Shown here piece after piece: positions 23,505 through 26,651 of a stretch of DNA of 26,651 nucleotides (within the stretch, counting starts at the first letter, position 1; the number at the start of each line of letters is the position of its first letter). Position numbers and translations under genes: made by a program. Under the pieces are notes generated by a model. It worked only from the letters and a program-made list of their open reading frames with translations. It was not told where the DNA came from and did no database searches. This DNA comes from a virus, in IMG/VR virus record IMGVR_UViG_3300035698_022952, positions 1 through 26,651 of that record. One strand, 5' to 3'.

Positions 23505-25493
23505 CTACGCGGCTCCTTGCGCCTGTGGCGCGCGCTGTGGTTCGGGAGAGGGTTGCCCACCGCCGAGGTCCGGCCCCTTGGCCGGCTGGGCGCCCTGGCG
23601 CGTGGCGTTGATGCGCGGGCCGAGGTCGCGGCCGATGCGCGGGCCGGAGGGAGCGGCGCTCGCTTGGGCTTCGGTGCCGAGCATCATCGCGGCGAGCTGG
23701 GCCGCGAGGTCGTAGTCGATCAGCGACGTCAGTTCGGGCAGCTCTTGGAGGCGTGCGAGGGTCTCGGCGAGCTGTGCGACGCGCATGTGCGGCATCGAGA
23801 GCGCCATCTGGCCGAGCACCTGCGCCGACTGGAGGAGTTGTTGGGCGCGGAGCGAGCGGAGCTGCTCACTCGAGCGCTCCATCGAGTAGGCGACGATCGT
23901 GAGGTCGAGCGCGTCGAATGGGTCGTCTTGGAGCGTCCCGCGCTGGCGATCCACTTCGGCCGAGAGCGCTTCGATGATCTCCTCGGGGATGTCCGCGAGG
24001 TCGGGGAATATCTGCCGCGCGCGCCGGATCGCGTCGCCCTTGTCGATACCGCCGAGGTAGATCCCGCCGCCCTCCTCTTCGGAGAGGCGGAAGGCGACTC
24101 GGTCGTCGTGGTAGAGGTACCAGGCGACGGTCGAGAGCATCTCGACCACCTTCTCGCGGAACTTGACCGCCAGGAACCCGAGGCGCGTCGCCGAGGCGGT
24201 GGCCGCGATCTGGTTCTCGGTCGCGGTGCCAACGCCGGTGACTTCGCCTCGAGCGCCGTCCGACATGCCGGACACGCGCTGGAGTGTCTCGCGCGCCTTC
24301 TGCTGCGCCACGAGGAGCTGGTCGGTCAATCCGCCGAGCTCGACTTGCATGATCCGTGTGCGGAGGTCCTGCTCGTTCATGCCGGAGAGGGGCACGACTT
24401 CGCCGTTTTGGGCTGCGATGACCGCGTCGGCTAGGTCTGCGTCGCTCCCGTCGACGAAGACGAGGCGCTTGTAGCCCTCGACGCCGTCGCGGATGGCGAG
24501 CGCGATCGCGTTGTTGTAGTCATCCTGGCTCTTCGTGGCGGCGAGCGGCGCGAGCGTGATGCCCTCGGTGGGCACGAAGTAGCCGGGGAAGAACGTGTAG
24601 GGGCCGGTGCGCGGGCCGTAGAAGGGCGCGGGTTCGCGGATGAAGTGCTCTTTGCCGAGGTCGCCGCCCTTCTCGGCCCAAGCGCCGATCTGGTTCGCGG
24701 CGATGTAGAAGATCGCGCCGTGGTACTCGGAGCCGGGGTAGTCCTTGGGCTTGATATCGTAGCCGGCTTCGGCAAGGTCGGTGGGCGTGACGTCGCGCGC
24801 CCAAATCACGTAGACGTCGATGCCGTCGCGTTCGTGGGTGGTCTCGCCGTGGATCTCCTCGCCTTGGTCGAGGTCGCGCGTAACCATGAGGCCGGCCTCA
24901 ATCTCCTCGAGCACTTCGAGGTTCCAACCGGAGTCGTCGTCGGCTTTTGCCTCCTTCGCGATCTCGCCGCGATCCATCGAGGCCACGTGCCCCATCCAGC
25001 GCCAGCGCTTGTAGTTGCGTTCGGTGGTGTCCCACACGAACTCGTCCATCTCGAGCTTCGTGGCGGTCGGCCAGAAGGGAGGGTCCTCGAGCTCCTCGGT
25101 GCCTGGCATGGGCGCGGGGGCGACGAGCGAGACCGCGTACTTGAAGGCGTAGTCGGTGGCGAGCTGTTCGATGAGCTCGCGGCAATTGGACTGGCGGATC
25201 CAGCGGTTAGTGCCGGCCTCGAGCGACTCGGCCTCGTCGACGGCGCCGGGGTTGCCGCTCCTCGAGGTCTTGAACTTCGTCTGTGGGGCCGCGTAGCCGA
25301 GCTGCGGCATGAAGACGCTGATCCACTCGTAGGCGTGGTTCTCGGGGTTCTCGTCGGCGGACTGGCCCGACTTGTAGCCGGGGCCGGTGTAGCGCTCGAT
25401 CGTCTCGCGCATCCCGCTGAGGTACTGCGAGCGCGAGGCCTCGGCTCCTTGGATGCGGCGCGCCCAATCGGAAATTTTGAAGCTGAGGCTCAT
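23505..25493 (-). CDS. Portal protein
   Basis: 662 residues from ATG 25493, overlapping the previous stop as ATGA. The size fits portals of short-tailed phages (about 500-730). The N terminus holds WISVFMPQLGYAAPQTKFKT, the usual region in which a hydrophobic helix leads to a Pro and short strands. The middle contains FFPGYFVPTEGITLAPLAA and SQDDYNNAIALAIRDGVEG, and the stem-like helical part SATRLGFLAVKFREKVVEML precedes WYLYHDDRVAFRL. After residue ~560 come long Gln/Leu helices (barrel or crown-like), and the last ~50 residues are Pro/Gly/Gln-rich and probably disordered. It would form the dodecameric ring at one vertex through which DNA is packaged and released. Order TerL, small gene, portal, scaffold, capsid supports this. 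Confidence 0.82.
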   Translation of the reverse strand: MSLSFKISDWARRIQGAEASRSQYLSGMRETIERYTGPGYKSGQSADENPENHAYEWISVFMPQLGYAAPQTKFKTSRSGNPGAVDEAESLEAGTNRWIRQSNCRELIEQLATDYAFKYAVSLVAPAPMPGTEELEDPPFWPTATKLEMDEFVWDTTERNYKRWRWMGHVASMDRGEIAKEAKADDDSGWNLEVLEEIEAGLMVTRDLDQGEEIHGETTHERDGIDVYVIWARDVTPTDLAEAGYDIKPKDYPGSEYHGAIFYIAANQIGAWAEKGGDLGKEHFIREPAPFYGPRTGPYTFFPGYFVPTEGITLAPLAATKSQDDYNNAIALAIRDGVEGYKRLVFVDGSDADLADAVIAAQNGEVVPLSGMNEQDLRTRIMQVELGGLTDQLLVAQQKARETLQRVSGMSDGARGEVTGVGTATENQIAATASATRLGFLAVKFREKVVEMLSTVAWYLYHDDRVAFRLSEEEGGGIYLGGIDKGDAIRRARQIFPDLADIPEEIIEALSAEVDRQRGTLQDDPFDALDLTIVAYSMERSSEQLRSLRAQQLLQSAQVLGQMALSMPHMRVAQLAETLARLQELPELTSLIDYDLAAQLAAMMLGTEAQASAAPSGPRIGRDLGPRINATRQGAQPAKGPDLGGGQPSPEPQRAPQAQGAA
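23513..23518 (-). promoter_or_regulatory. Ribosome binding site inside end of portal gene
   Basis: AAGGAG on the minus strand, eight bases before ATG 23504, within the last codons of the portal gene. It fixes the start of the CxxC protein and implies independent initiation rather than pure coupling. Confidence 0.6.
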
Positions 25494-25705
25494 TGGTAGT
25501 GATCGGTCATCTGCCGAAGATCGAGGAAGACGGCATCGCGGACCTCGGCGGTCGTGACCCCAACGTCCGGCCAGGAGGCATCCACGTGCCCGAGCTGTGC
25601 AGCGAGGTACTGCGCGGCCTGGCGCACGACACGGCGAATCTGGCGGTCGGCGAGCTGGCGCTCTCGCTGGTCGCGTCCCTCAAGCTGGTAGTCAATCGTC
25701 GTCAT
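25490..25705 (-). CDS. 71-residue protein coupled between terminase and portal
   Basis: The ORF from ATG 25705 is joined at both ends by ATGA overlaps: with the TerL stop (25702-25705) and with the portal start (25490-25493). A longer version running to 26047 overlaps TerL and is rejected. The product starts MTTIDYQLEG, has a strongly charged helix (RDQRERQLADRQIRRVVRQAAQYL) and ends LDLRQMTDHYQ. No membrane segment or known motif is seen. Possible roles include a terminase or portal accessory protein; the evidence is only location. The double overlap makes it very likely real. Confidence 0.65.
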   Translation of the reverse strand: MTTIDYQLEGRDQRERQLADRQIRRVVRQAAQYLAAQLGHVDASWPDVGVTTAEVRDAVFLDLRQMTDHYQ

Positions 25706-26651
25706 CGTTGGCGCCGTCTGTCGCGTCTTGTGCCGCGGCGGTCGGCCTTGATGCGCTTGAAAACCTCGTCGTGGCCGAGTAGGTGCCCAAGTGTGCCGGG
25801 CTGGAAGCGCGGAGTCACGGGCGAGTCGGCCTCGCCGCCCGGCAGTTTCTTGCCCCAGACCCAATTGAAGACCCCTCGCGCGGTGTCGCAAGCGTGGTCC
25901 GCGTTGGCCGGATCGGGCTCGTCGCGGATGGCCTTGCCGTCCTCGCGCTCGCGGTAGACGTAGGCGGGAATCTCTTGGGCGAGGCCGATCGGCTGATGGC
26001 GCTCGCGGAGGTCCTTGTCGACGCCATAGCGGGCGATGTTGCGGCAAATGAAGACGTTGTCTTGCTTGAAGCCGACCCTGACCCGGTCGATGCCAGCGGG
26101 CTCGCCGTGCTCACGCTTCTTCGACCAGGGGCGCCAGAGGCCTTCGGGGGCCGTGCGACCGCCCATTCTCGAGCAGTAGCGATTTAGATGGGCAATCGAG
26201 CGCGGCTCGGCCGAGTCGGCGACGCCGGCGACGTATCGGAACTCGTCCCAGAGCTCGGCGGCCCACTCGCCCCACTGGTCTAGGTCCGTCTCGGCGCGGT
26301 AGACCTCGGCGACGAGGAAGCCGACGTTGTCGGCGGTGAAGCCCCATACCTGGAGGCAGCCGGGGGCGCTGTAGCCGAAGTCCTTGCCGGCGACGAAGCG
26401 CACGAGGCGGTGCGAGCGGTAGATCGGCTGATTCTCTGCGTCGGCGCCCGCCAGCACGTGAGCCCAGTGCTCGCCGGTCCAACTGCGCTCAAGCTCGGCC
26501 GAGACGAGGTGGCGGTAGGGATCGTAGGTGTCCCACACGAGGCCGGTGGCGGCGATCCACTTGCCGTAGAAAAGGCGCTGGAGCCGGATGCCGGTGAGGT
26601 TGTTGCGCAAGTCGGTGAGGTACTCGACCCCCTCCGGCGTCCACGAGCTGC
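25702..26651 (-). CDS. terL: Large terminase subunit, C-terminal part (5' end outside window)
   Basis: The frame is open to the window edge, so this is the C-terminal ~315 residues; the ATPase half lies beyond 26651. The first visible residues (SSWTPEGVEYLTDLRNNLTG, then RLFYGKWI) are the link from ATPase to nuclease. The RNase-H-like nuclease is well marked by three acidic motifs: the Asp in GKDFGYSAPG, the Asp in VADSAEPRSIAHLNR, and the Asp cluster in ADHACDTARGVFNW. These coordinate the two metals that cut concatemeric DNA. TerL also docks on the portal and drives packaging. The basic C-terminal tail (RRGTRRDRRRQR) could bind DNA or the portal. The stop overlaps the start of the small coupled gene by ATGA. 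Confidence 0.88.
   Translation of the reverse strand, partial: SSWTPEGVEYLTDLRNNLTGIRLQRLFYGKWIAATGLVWDTYDPYRHLVSAELERSWTGEHWAHVLAGADAENQPIYRSHRLVRFVAGKDFGYSAPGCLQVWGFTADNVGFLVAEVYRAETDLDQWGEWAAELWDEFRYVAGVADSAEPRSIAHLNRYCSRMGGRTAPEGLWRPWSKKREHGEPAGIDRVRVGFKQDNVFICRNIARYGVDKDLRERHQPIGLAQEIPAYVYREREDGKAIRDEPDPANADHACDTARGVFNWVWGKKLPGGEADSPVTPRFQPGTLGHLLGHDEVFKRIKADRRGTRRDRRRQR

Overview
This window looks like part of the genome of a short-tailed (podovirus-like) double-stranded DNA bacteriophage, or a prophage of one. The DNA is GC-rich, genes are packed with ATGA or TGATG overlaps, and a head-assembly module is readable by protein content and order: large terminase, portal, scaffold, major capsid, decoration protein, head-tail adaptor, tail hub. 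There is no tape-measure protein, contractile sheath, rRNA, tRNA, integrase or host metabolic gene. The host cannot be named; high GC3 only suggests a high-GC bacterium. No gene-free stretch exceeds 300 bases.

Layout. Two convergent gene blocks meet near 14.45 kb. The plus-strand block (1 to 14421) holds a truncated coiled-coil gene, a possible fibre-associated protein, two candidate DNA-ejection (inner virion) proteins, a 34-residue membrane microprotein, a giant 3446-residue polyvalent protein, a membrane-anchored protein and a lipoprotein. The minus-strand block runs from 26651 down to 14502: TerL (5' end outside the window), a small coupled protein, portal, a small protein with a CxxC pair, scaffold, major capsid, decoration protein, head-tail adaptor, and a very large beta-rich tail protein read as two ORFs.

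How the parts fit. The minus block builds and fills the head and closes it with the adaptor and tail hub. The plus block seems to make what travels with the DNA: ejection proteins and a giant protein joining an adenine methyltransferase, a Strawberry-notch/DarB-type SF2 helicase, a zinc metallopeptidase and an LPD38-like module. Proteins of this kind (polyvalent proteins) are thought to be injected to protect incoming DNA and modify the host.

Most notable: (1) a 127-codon ORF nested in another frame inside the giant gene's methyltransferase-helicase linker, with its own Shine-Dalgarno sequence and a codon-position signature that switches frame at its ends; (2) an in-frame TAA that splits what looks like one tail protein, with protein-like sequence on both sides; (3) a carbohydrate-binding-like beta-sandwich inserted in the head-tail adaptor; (4) a strong 15-bp hairpin between the capsid and tail genes.
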